The notes under the pieces are model-generated. The model was given only the letters and a program-made list of their open reading frames with translations. It was not told the origin of the DNA and searched no databases. DNA of 6,291 nucleotides from Planctomycetota bacterium (GTDB taxonomy: Bacteria > Planctomycetota > PUPC01 > DSUN01), in NCBI GenBank assembly GCA_016872875.1, contig VGYW01000464.1, positions 1 to 6,291 of the forward strand. Direction: 5' to 3'. This document shows positions 1 to 5,986 of the stretch, in pieces (positions within the stretch are counted from its first letter, which is position 1; every line of letters starts with the position of its first letter). The translations under genes and the position numbers were made by a program.

Positions 1-2
1 CC

Positions 3-1649
3 ATTGGCGGCATGGAGGGGTTCCTCGACGATGTGCAGATCCACGACACTGCCCTGTCGAAGGAGGCCATCGCGGCCATCGCCGAGCGATGCTTCGCGTG
101 CGAGGAACATCCCATTCACGGCTCCGATGCCGTGGACGCCGGCACAGCCCTCGTGTGGAAGGCCGGCGTCGGGGCCGTCTCGCACGACGTCTACTTCGGG
201 GCCGACCCTGCGGAGTTGAGGGCTGCCACCCGCCAAAGCCGATGCTTCAAGGGCAATCAGACCGCCACAACCTACAAGCCGCAGGGGCTTGAGCCCGGCG
301 GCAAGGCATACTGCTGGCGCGTGGACGAAATCGAGGCCGACGGCACGGTGCGCAAGGGCGGCGTGATGCAGTTCACCACCGGCACGCTCGCCTTCCCCGG
401 CGCCCAGGGCTGCGGGGCCTTCGCCCGGGGCGGACGCGGCGGGAAGGTGCTCTTCGTCACGAACCTCGACGACTACGACCCGAAGACTGAGAAGCCGATC
501 CCCGGCAGCCTGAGGGCCGCGTGCGCCGAGAAGGGGCCGCGTATCGTCGTCTTCCGCATCTCGGGCACCATCGCGCTCAAGGCCGACCTCTTGATCACCG
601 AGCCCTACCTGACCATCGCCGGCCAGACGGCGCCGGGCGACGGCATTTGCGTGAAGATGCGCCACAGCCAGATCAGCACCCACGACGCCGTCGTCCGCCA
701 CGTCCGCTTCCGCCCTGGGGACGAGTTCGGCGCCGAGGGCTTCGCCAAGATCAAGGGCACCTTCGAGTGCGACGCGCTCCGCCTCCTGTGGGCGCAGCGG
801 GTCATCGTGGACCACTGCTCCTTCTCCTGGGCACTCGACGAAACGATGGACATCTGGGACAGCAGCGACGTGACGGTCCAGTGGTCCATCTTGGCCGAGA
901 GCCTGGCCCGCAGCTTCCACTCGAAGGGCCGGCACAGCATGGGCATCATCATCTACGGCGGCGACGTGTCGGTCCACCACAACCTTTTCGCCAAGCACAA
1001 CACCCGCAGCCCGCGGCCGGCCGGCGACACGCTCCTCGACTTCCGCAACAACGTCATCTACCTATCGAACGGCTATGTCCAGAAGGGCGGGATGCGGCTG
1101 AACTACGTCGGCAACTACATCAAGCGCCCCAACCGCAAGCACGTCTTTTCCCTCGATGACCACCCGGGAGCGTTCATGTATATGGCGGACAACTGTCTGG
1201 AGGGGGATACGGAGGGAAGCCGAGACAACTGGCGGCTGGTCGCCGGCCCGGCGGCGGGGGCATTCAAGATGAAGGAGCCATTCGCCCTCTGGTCGGGCAC
1301 GCCGGTCACCACCGACCGTGCGGAGGACGCCTGCCGCAAGGTCCTGGCGACGGCGGGCGCCACGCTCCCGAAGCGCGATGCCGTGGATGCCCGCATCCTC
1401 CGCGAGTACGAGGCGGGCACGGGCGGGATCATTGACTCCCAGAGAGAGGTCAGCGGCTACCCCGAACTGAAGTCGGCCCCGCCGCCCGTGGACTCCGACA
1501 ACGACGGCATGCCCGACGCCTGGGAAACCCAGCACGGCCTCGACCCCAAGGATGCGTCGGATAGCAACAAAGACAACGACGGCGACGGCTACACGAACCT
1601 CGAGGAACGCTTGAACGGGACGGACCCCACTCGGAAAGACCCTCCGTGA
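3..1649 (+). CDS. Secreted pectate-lyase-like protein (PL1-like) with LamG and FN3-like modules, 5'-truncated
   Basis: Residues are counted from the ATG at 12, but the frame is open to the window edge (I-G-G before that Met), so the true start is upstream and no signal peptide is visible. Order of parts: the last strand of a LamG/concanavalin-like domain (GFLDDVQIHDTALS, 3-16); an FN3-like linker (about 33-124) with SHDVYFG and YCWRVDE; a right-handed beta-helix lyase domain (about 127-475) opening with AFPGAQGCGAFARGGRGGKV, then PGSLR and TIAGQTAPGDGI; and a tail with two acidic calcium-loop motifs (DSDNDGMPD, 494-502; NKDNDGDGYTNLEE, 519-532). VDHCSFSW (266-273) and HNTRSPR (329-335) match the PL1 pattern in which an Arg near the latter motif acts as the base. 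Expected role: beta-elimination of pectin or a similar uronate polymer outside the cytoplasm, with LamG and tail used for binding or anchoring. The substrate is inferred. The next gene is convergent, so this is the last gene of its transcription unit. Confidence 0.92.
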   Translation: MGGMEGFLDDVQIHDTALSKEAIAAIAERCFACEEHPIHGSDAVDAGTALVWKAGVGAVSHDVYFGADPAELRAATRQSRCFKGNQTATTYKPQGLEPGGKAYCWRVDEIEADGTVRKGGVMQFTTGTLAFPGAQGCGAFARGGRGGKVLFVTNLDDYDPKTEKPIPGSLRAACAEKGPRIVVFRISGTIALKADLLITEPYLTIAGQTAPGDGICVKMRHSQISTHDAVVRHVRFRPGDEFGAEGFAKIKGTFECDALRLLWAQRVIVDHCSFSWALDETMDIWDSSDVTVQWSILAESLARSFHSKGRHSMGIIIYGGDVSVHHNLFAKHNTRSPRPAGDTLLDFRNNVIYLSNGYVQKGGMRLNYVGNYIKRPNRKHVFSLDDHPGAFMYMADNCLEGDTEGSRDNWRLVAGPAAGAFKMKEPFALWSGTPVTTDRAEDACRKVLATAGATLPKRDAVDARILREYEAGTGGIIDSQREVSGYPELKSAPPPVDSDNDGMPDAWETQHGLDPKDASDSNKDNDGDGYTNLEERLNGTDPTRKDPP

Positions 1650-1813
1650 AACGCAAGAGGGGGCATCATCGCTCTTCACAAGCCTCATTCGCTCGGCCTC
1701 CTTCCAGCGGTCCCCTTCTCAACCCCTATCATTCCCATCAATTGGGTCGGACATTGCCGTGTTGCGGCTCACTGGGACTCACCGGCGGGAACGGCCACCG
1801 CAGGCTCCCCGCA

Positions 1814-1829
1814 GCAGGCCTACGCCTGC
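1814..1829. repeat. Perfect 6-bp hairpin in the convergent spacer
   Basis: GCAGGC-CTAC-GCCTGC is a perfect 6-bp stem with a 4-base loop. It lies in the 224-base spacer (1650-1873) between the ends of the lyase and reductase genes. No T-run follows on either strand, so it is not a classic intrinsic terminator, though it could slow polymerase from either side. The surrounding C-rich sequence (about 1801-1850) looks like an interspersed intergenic repeat of the REP type, which cannot be confirmed from one copy. Nothing else in the spacer looks coding. Confidence 0.4.
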
Positions 1830-1873
1830 CCACGCTCCCAATGGCGTGTGATGGGCTGCCGTCGTGCGCCATC

Positions 1874-2869
1874 TCAGGCGGGGCCGGGACCCCTATAGGT
1901 GGACGGGTTGCCCAGAATCCATCCCATGCCGAACGGCTCGCAGAAGGGCCGGAACGGCACCATCGCGGCGACGTCGTCGAGCCCCTTGAGGATGTCTCCC
2001 GGGAGCGGTCCTTTCTCGCAGGTCCTGAAGTTCTGCTCGACCTCTTCGGGGGACCGGGCGCCCATGAGGACGCAATGGATGTCGGGATTCGAGATGACGA
2101 AGCGCAGCGCCAGCTCGGGGAGCGGGATGCCGCACTCGTCCACGAACGCGTACAGCTTCTTGAACTGGTCACGGCGTGCCTTGTACAGCCAGTAGGTCTT
2201 GTCGCTCACCGCGCCCTCGAACTTCCGAGACAGCGCGCCCTGCTGCAACGGCGAGCCGGCGATGATCCCCATGTGCCTCTCCCTGGCCGCAGGAATCACC
2301 TCAAGCGCCGCCTCGCGCCAGAGGAGGCTGTAGTTGAAGGCCGTGAGGACCACGTCGAACTTGCCGCTCCGGATCAGGTGCGCCAGCTCGGACGTGGTGG
2401 TGCCGCCCAGGCCGATGAACCGGATGACCCCTTGCTTCTTGAGGTCGGCCAGCACCTCCAGCACCGGCCCATTGATCTCAACCCAGTCCGTCCACCAGTC
2501 ATACTGGCCGGGGCGGTCCGGCTCGTGGATCAGCAGCATGTCGACGGAATCCCGGCCGAGGAGCTTGAGACTCTGCTCCATCGAGGCCAGGAGGCACGCC
2601 TTGTCCTGTGGCTTGAAGGGCTGCGGCCTGCCGCCGAACTTGGTCGAGAGGGTCACCGGCTGCGTGACCCCCTTCAGCGCTTTGCCGAGGACCTCCTCGC
2701 TGTTGTGGTAGCCTGGCGCGGTGTCAATGTAGTTGACCCCGAGGTCCAGCGCCCGATGGACCGCCTTCACGGCCTGGTCCTCCGGGGACGCGAACGAGGC
2801 AACAAAGAGCCCGCCCAGACCCAGCCTGGACACTTCCAGGCCCGTCCTTCCAAGTGTGACCTTCTGCAT
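1874..2869 (-). CDS. Aldo/keto reductase
   Basis: Complete 331-residue protein of the aldo/keto reductase superfamily, a cytoplasmic TIM-barrel enzyme that uses NAD(P)H to interconvert carbonyls and alcohols. The N-terminus (LGRTGLEVSRLGLGG) is typical. The catalytic tetrad is complete: D49 and Y54 in YIDTAPGYHNSE, K77 in STKFG, H115 in LLIHEPD. GIIAGSPLQQGALS (201-214) and VLMGARSPEEVEQN (267-280) match the cofactor-binding loops. Length is normal for the family. The start is supported by GGAG at 2877-2880, seven bases upstream on the minus strand. There is no signal peptide. Upstream on the same strand lie a 19-codon ORF and the 3' end of a Gfo/Idh/MocA oxidoreductase, a common companion of such reductases in sugar catabolism, so an ancestral operon is likely. 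The substrate is unknown; sugars, sugar acids or derived aldehydes are plausible. An L-fucose- or galactose-dehydrogenase-like activity is possible but not shown. Confidence 0.95.
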   Translation of the reverse strand: MQKVTLGRTGLEVSRLGLGGLFVASFASPEDQAVKAVHRALDLGVNYIDTAPGYHNSEEVLGKALKGVTQPVTLSTKFGGRPQPFKPQDKACLLASMEQSLKLLGRDSVDMLLIHEPDRPGQYDWWTDWVEINGPVLEVLADLKKQGVIRFIGLGGTTTSELAHLIRSGKFDVVLTAFNYSLLWREAALEVIPAARERHMGIIAGSPLQQGALSRKFEGAVSDKTYWLYKARRDQFKKLYAFVDECGIPLPELALRFVISNPDIHCVLMGARSPEEVEQNFRTCEKGPLPGDILKGLDDVAAMVPFRPFCEPFGMGWILGNPSTYRGPGPA

Positions 2870-2876
2870 TCTTCCA

Positions 2877-2880
2877 CTCC
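2877..2880 (-). promoter_or_regulatory. Ribosome binding site of the aldo/keto reductase
   Basis: On the minus strand the start is preceded by GGAGTGGAAGA-ATG. GGAG is seven bases from the ATG, which fits the conserved reductase N-terminus beginning at this Met. Confidence 0.6.
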
Positions 2881-2902
2881 ATGAAGGGGGTGCTGGATGA
2901 TC

Positions 2903-2962
2903 CTAGCCCTTGAGGCCGATGGGCGCTTTCGGCTTCGACGTCTCGACAAGTGCTGCCTTCAT
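2903..2962 (-). CDS. 19-codon ORF with a good ribosome binding site; possible gene-start remnant
   Basis: The ORF reads MKAALVETSKPKAPIGLKG and stop. It lies between the Gfo/Idh/MocA remnant and the aldo/keto reductase on the same strand. AAGGA (2969-2973) stands six bases before its ATG and overlaps the stop codon of the upstream gene (TGAAGGAAACCGTATG), the usual geometry of tightly packed operon genes. The first residues resemble the start of zinc-dependent alcohol dehydrogenases (MKAA-V-), so it may be what is left of a third operon gene after a deletion. It could also be a tiny translated spacer ORF or chance. The identity is a guess; the start signal is visible. Confidence 0.25.
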   Translation of the reverse strand: MKAALVETSKPKAPIGLKG

Positions 2963-2972
2963 ACGGTTTCCT

Positions 2973-3113
2973 TCACAACTTGGGCACTTGCACCGGCCCG
3001 GCGGTTCGAGCGGACTCTTCGGCCGCAAGGATAACGGCGACGGCGCGGGCACCATCCATGAGGTCCGGATAGACGGGCGTCCCGTGGCGCACCCCCTCGC
3101 AAAAGCTGCCTTT
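2973..3113 (-). pseudogene. Gfo/Idh/MocA-family oxidoreductase, C-terminal remnant
   Basis: The minus strand encodes about 45 residues ending in a TGA at 2973-2975. SFCEGVRHGTPVYPDL followed by MDGARAVAVILAAEESAR and GPVQV is the standard C-terminal end of Gfo/Idh/MocA oxidoreductases, where the last helix after '-DG-RAV-V--A---SA' closes the substrate-binding domain. These NAD(P)-dependent enzymes act on sugars, inositols and similar compounds and are normally about 350-400 residues. The frame stays open further upstream to about 3503, but that stretch has no family character and is antisense to the propeller-like remnant. Recognisable similarity therefore stops near 3108-3113, and the Rossmann domain and start are missing. 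It should be non-functional. It sits just upstream of the aldo/keto reductase, with which it probably once formed an operon. Confidence 0.72.
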
Positions 3114-3422
3114 AGCGTGGCAGCGGACGGCAAGGTGGGCGACCGCAAGGACGAGGTGGCACCCGCCGTCAAGCCCGTAGTGGACCTGCAGGGCATCCCG
3201 GCTGAGAAACTGCTGCCCTACCGCTTGCCCAAGTTGACCGCGGCCGGCGACGGGCTGAAGGCCGTGGCGCACTGGGGCGGCTGGCTGCAGGTGTTCGACG
3301 GGCAAGGGAACGAAAAGGCCCGCCAGCGCCTGCCGCAGGACGCCACCGCCATGGTCTGGAGCGCCGGCAACCTGGTCGTGGGCCTCGCGGACGGCCAGGT
3401 CCTCGCGCTGAAAGGAAGATGA
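3108..3422 (+). pseudogene. Beta-propeller / PQQ-like protein, C-terminal remnant
   Basis: The open frame runs from an ATG at 2910, but the first ~66 codons are antisense to the Gfo/Idh/MocA remnant and look artificial. From about 3108 the sequence becomes protein-like: DGKVGDRKDEVAPAV, then LTAAGDGLKAVAHWGGWLQV, then FDGQG, and finally MVWSAGNLVVGLADGQVLAL just before the stop at 3420-3422. The repeated '--G-LVVG-ADGQV-AL' and 'GGWLQVFDGQG' units are four-stranded blade patterns of PQQ-like or WD40-like propellers, here the last one or two blades. Whole propellers need six to eight blades, so most of the gene is gone. No convincing ribosome binding site or start lies near 3108. Function of the parent is unknown; planctomycete propeller proteins are often exported. 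A small functional ORF from 2910 cannot be excluded but is unlikely. Confidence 0.5.
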
Positions 3423-3455
3423 TGGCTCACGGTCCATTGTCTCCGTCCTCAGCCC

Positions 3456-3596
3456 GCCGACGTGTTCAAGTCCCGCGACCTGGTTGCCTGGGAGTACCTG
3501 CACCCGTTCGTGGAGGGCGACATCTTCGGCCAGCCCGGCGATGACTTCGGATGCCCGTATGTCTGGCCGATCGGCGACCGGTGGGTGGTGGAGTGA
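3456..3596 (+). pseudogene. GH32-like (clan GH-J) glycosidase, internal remnant
   Basis: In the frame ending with TGA at 3594-3596 the sequence reads ADVFKSRDLVAWEYLHPFVE, continuing GDIFGQPGDDFGCPYVWPIG and DRWVVE. 'SRDLV-WEYLHPF-EGD' followed by a '-CP-FWPIGD' block matches the middle of GH32-type fructosidase-like enzymes, where the SKDLVNWEY and ECPDF motifs lie; in GH32 the Glu of the latter is the general acid. Here that position is Gly (FGCPY), which I believe also varies in the planctomycete subgroup. There is no start codon with a ribosome site, and both ends are missing: a full enzyme is about 350-500 residues, and about 47 remain. The frame is the same as that of the preceding propeller remnant but separated from it by a stop. 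The fragment ends inside the ribosome binding site of the next gene. Confidence 0.58.
3590..3593 (+). promoter_or_regulatory. Ribosome binding site fixing the start at 3602
   Basis: GGAG stands eight bases before ATG 3602 (GGAG-TGAGAAGC-ATG). The in-frame ATG at 3551 lacks such a site and would place the leader inside sequence that belongs to the GH32-like remnant. Start 3602 also gives a proper signal peptide. Confidence 0.6.
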
Positions 3597-3601
3597 GAAG
3601 C

Positions 3602-5116
3602 ATGTTGAATGCTCGGAAGGGAGTCCCTCTTGTGTTTGCCGTCTCGCTGGTGGCTGGGTACGTGGCCGGCGCGGCGGGATCCGCTCCCGACGGCGCGATG
3701 CGGCACATCGATCTGCGCCATCTCGCCGACAACAAGACCGTCCTGCGCAACCCGCATAAGGGCTGGTACTGGCATTACATAGACAACGGCTATGGCCGGA
3801 TCAACTACCGCGACCCGAAGATCCACCCGCCGGGCGACTACCTCCAGGATTTCCCCGGCCTGAACCATCTGTACCTGCGGGTGGATTGGAGCGATATCGA
3901 AGCGAAGAAGGATGTGTACGACTGGTCGTACGTAGACGCCATCATGAAGGAGTGGGGGGCGAAAGGCTACCGATTCGCGTTCCGGGTCTGCTGCTACGAG
4001 GGCGATCCGGCGCTGCCCTACGCGACGCCCAGATGGCTGCGTGACATGGGCTGCGCCGGCACGGATGTGACGTTCACGGGCAGCAAGGGAACCGCCTGGG
4101 AGCCGGACTACGGCGCCCCGCTGTTCCTCGAACGGCTGGAGGCGTTTATCCGCCAGTACGCTGCCAAGTTCGACGGGCATCCGCTGGTGGAATACGTCGA
4201 CCTGGGGTCGTACGGCACGTGGGGCGAGGGGCACACCTGGATGGGGACGGACCGCCGATGGCCGGTCGAGGTGCTGAAGAAGCACGCGGATATTCACGCG
4301 CGCCATTTCCGCAAAACCCCCGTCCTGATGAACGACGACATTGTCAGCACGCGCGTCAAGGACAGCGACGAGGCCAGGCGCGAGCTTGCCAAGTACTTCC
4401 AGGCACACGGCATGGGCATCCGGGACGACAGCGTATGCGTAGGCATCCCGGGGCTCGGCTACGACACGCTGCGAGCTCCGTGGCTGTTCGATCTCTTCTG
4501 GAAGCAGGCGCCGGTGGATATCGAGAACCAGCACATCAGCATGATCACGCCTGAGGTCTGGCAGAAAGGCGGTCCGTTCCTCGCCGCGCTGGAGCGCACG
4601 CATGCGACGTATGCCGGCTTTCACGGCTACCCGCGTGAGTGGCTCAAAGGGCGAATACCTGGCGGACCTGTTGATGGAGATCCAGCGAGAGTCCGCCGCG
4701 AGTACACCGAGCGGATCGCGAACCGGCTGGGCTACTGGTATTTCTTCGACGCGGTCGAGTTGCCGGAGGCCGCGCGGGCGAAAAGCCCCATGACGCTGGT
4801 CATGGAGTGGCGAAATGCCGGCCTCGCGCCTGCCTATCACCGCTTCAACCTGCGAGTGCCGCTTGAGAACGCGGAAACCGGGGCGGCGTCCGACGTGGAA
4901 CTGCCGGATGTGGACAGCCGTCGCTGGATGCCGGGCGAGGTCTCCCGGGAAACCGTCAACGTCAGCTTGCCGGCCGTGCCGGCGGGCGTCTACCGTGTGA
5001 AGCTCATGCTGTATGAGCGTGTCGGCGCCGCGGAAACGGTCATCCAGCTTGGTGTGAAGCAGGAGGCCGTGGACGGCAAAGGCTATGTGCAGGTGGCCAT
5101 GCTGCGGATCGACTGA
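3602..5116 (+). CDS. Exported DUF4832-type putative glycoside hydrolase
   Basis: 504 residues from ATG 3602, chosen over 3551 because of the ribosome site at 3590-3593 and the signal peptide (MLNARKG, then the hydrophobic stretch VPLVFAVSLVAGYVAGAAG, cleavage probably near SA-PDG). The mature protein opens with NPHKGWYWHYI (50-60) and continues as an alpha/beta barrel: LNHLYLRVDWSDIEAKKDVYDW (87-108 region), FRVCCYE, ATPRWL, then VDLGSYGTWGEGHTW (199-213) and IENQH (307-311). E209 in the TWGEG motif and E308 are candidates for acid/base and nucleophile, by analogy with clan GH-A barrels. The C-terminal part (about 398-504) is a beta-rich DUF4832-like domain beginning with 'MTLVMEWRNAGLAPAY'. 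Expected role: cleaving glycosidic bonds in polysaccharide outside the cytoplasm; substrate unknown. About 15 residues around 350-366 look inserted and may reflect local frame trouble. A TPR-like gene follows on the same strand after 147 bases. Confidence 0.85.
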   Translation: MLNARKGVPLVFAVSLVAGYVAGAAGSAPDGAMRHIDLRHLADNKTVLRNPHKGWYWHYIDNGYGRINYRDPKIHPPGDYLQDFPGLNHLYLRVDWSDIEAKKDVYDWSYVDAIMKEWGAKGYRFAFRVCCYEGDPALPYATPRWLRDMGCAGTDVTFTGSKGTAWEPDYGAPLFLERLEAFIRQYAAKFDGHPLVEYVDLGSYGTWGEGHTWMGTDRRWPVEVLKKHADIHARHFRKTPVLMNDDIVSTRVKDSDEARRELAKYFQAHGMGIRDDSVCVGIPGLGYDTLRAPWLFDLFWKQAPVDIENQHISMITPEVWQKGGPFLAALERTHATYAGFHGYPREWLKGRIPGGPVDGDPARVRREYTERIANRLGYWYFFDAVELPEAARAKSPMTLVMEWRNAGLAPAYHRFNLRVPLENAETGAASDVELPDVDSRRWMPGEVSRETVNVSLPAVPAGVYRVKLMLYERVGAAETVIQLGVKQEAVDGKGYVQVAMLRID

Positions 5117-5119
5117 TGA

Positions 5120-5134
5120 CACCCTTGCGGGGTG
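5120..5134 (+). terminator. Small hairpin just after the DUF4832-type gene
   Basis: CACCC-TTGCG-GGGTG starts three bases after the TGA stop. It is a 5-bp GC-rich stem with a 5-base loop but no following T-run. It may trim or stabilise the 3' end of the message or weakly terminate it. Confidence 0.3.
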
Positions 5135-5214
5135 CCGACGGACCGGTTCCAGTGGAATTGATCCGGGTGTGCCCTCCGACTGGCGGATGAAGCGACATGA
5201 AGAGATCCTGACGG

Positions 5215-5228
5215 CGCCCGGCCGGGCG
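5215..5228. repeat. 14-bp perfect palindrome upstream of the TPR-like gene
   Basis: CGCCCGGCCGGGCG equals its own reverse complement. It can fold as a 5-bp stem with a GGCC loop or serve as a two-fold symmetric protein-binding site. It ends 35 bases before the start at 5264 and 20 bases before the AAGGAGGA ribosome site, the position of an operator or leader hairpin. In DNA this rich in GC, chance is a real alternative. Confidence 0.35.
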
Positions 5229-5248
5229 GATGCGCGAGGCGCTTCAGC

Positions 5249-5256
5249 AAGGAGGA
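5249..5256 (+). promoter_or_regulatory. Strong ribosome binding site of the TPR-like gene
   Basis: AAGGAGGA is an almost perfect match to the 16S rRNA tail, with GGAGG eight bases before ATG 5264. It favours that start over the in-frame ATG at 5279. Confidence 0.7.
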
Positions 5257-5263
5257 CTGGGGC

Positions 5264-5986
5264 ATGATCCTGCATCGAATGCGTACCGTCGCCCTCATGC
5301 TCACACTCGCTGCGAGCATCCCGGCTGCCGTTCGACGAGTGGACGCGGAGGGGAAGATGGTCCAGGGGCTCGACGCGATCCGCCTGCTCTGTGGCCGCGG
5401 GCAGTATGCCCAGGCCGAGCAATTCGCCTACAGGCAGCTCTGGAAGGACATGGAACAGCCCCAGGCGCTCTACTGGCTGGCCCTGGCTCTGAGCAAGCAA
5501 GGCAAGAATGACGACGCGGCTGTCTACTCCACGTATTTCCTGCGTGTGGCCGAGAATCCGAAGGCCCAGGTCGCCGACGCTCAGAAAGGCCAGGTCGAAG
5601 CCCAACTGAAGCGCCTCAACGCCGACTTCGAGCGTTCCAAGGCCCAGCACGAGGCCGAGGCCGCCACGCGGAAGTTCGCCTCCACAGACACCGTGAGCGA
5701 CCTGTGGATGACGGAGGCAAAGGCCGACCTCTTCTCGTACTACGACCTGCACCACTGGGTCGTGGTCGGGGGCATCAAGGATCGGCCCGCTCACTGGAAC
5801 ACAGGGAAGATGCACCGCAGCGGAATGCGGCTGCTCGACGAGTATGCGGGCCGCAAAGGGGTTCTGTTCACCCCATCTGTCAAGCGCGCAGAGGAAGCCC
5901 AGGGCGACCTCTACCACGAACACCACATCAAGCGGCTCGGGATTCTCAAGCGCGTGACGAGGCCACCCGCCAGGCCATCGCCATAG
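5264..5986 (+). CDS. Exported TPR-like protein of unknown function, C-terminus doubtful
   Basis: 240 residues as read, from an ATG with a near-perfect ribosome site. The N-terminus is a likely signal peptide or anchor (MILHRMR, then TVALMLTLAASIPAAV). Residues about 33-100 form helical pairs of TPR type (IRLLCGRGQYAQAEQFAYRQ, then QALYWLALALSKQGKNDDAA). A charged helix rich in K, E, A and Q follows (about 101-136), possibly a coiled coil. Residues about 138-206 form a distinct segment with TVSDLWMTEAKADLFSYYDL, HHWVVVGGIKDRP and MHRSGMRLLDEYAGRKGVLF, whose aromatic and His-rich content suggests a conserved module; I cannot assign a function. TPR units suggest protein partners or assembly on the cell surface. 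The last residues (RVTRPPARPSP) look unlike a natural end, and the adjacent frame continues with more plausible sequence, so a frameshift near 5955 is possible. It may be co-transcribed with the DUF4832-type gene. I am fairly sure the gene is real, and less sure of its end. Confidence 0.72.
   Translation: MILHRMRTVALMLTLAASIPAAVRRVDAEGKMVQGLDAIRLLCGRGQYAQAEQFAYRQLWKDMEQPQALYWLALALSKQGKNDDAAVYSTYFLRVAENPKAQVADAQKGQVEAQLKRLNADFERSKAQHEAEAATRKFASTDTVSDLWMTEAKADLFSYYDLHHWVVVGGIKDRPAHWNTGKMHRSGMRLLDEYAGRKGVLFTPSVKRAEEAQGDLYHEHHIKRLGILKRVTRPPARPSP

Noticed and set aside
521..1159. 212-codon plus-strand frame inside the lyase gene
   Set aside because: The product is arginine-, proline- and histidine-rich, a shifted reading of the lyase domain.
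1657..1678. AAGAG...CTCTT inverted repeat after the lyase stop codon
   Set aside because: Only 5 bp with a 12-base loop and no T-run; too weak to call a terminator.
1646..2884. 412-codon open frame on the plus strand
   Set aside because: It is antisense to the aldo/keto reductase, which has its full catalytic tetrad, and the product has no recognisable motif.
2951..3000. CKCPSC zinc-ribbon-like motif in a minus-strand frame
   Set aside because: It is a shifted reading across the end of the Gfo/Idh/MocA remnant, with no second Cys pair.
2910..3107. N-terminal third of the 170-codon plus-strand ORF as real coding sequence
   Set aside because: Most of these bases encode the recognisable end of a Gfo/Idh/MocA protein on the other strand, and the plus-strand product here has no pattern.
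5158..5186. Possible sigma70 promoter starting with TTGATC
   Set aside because: At the right spacing (17 bases) the -10 region reads TGGCGG, which is not TATAAT-like.
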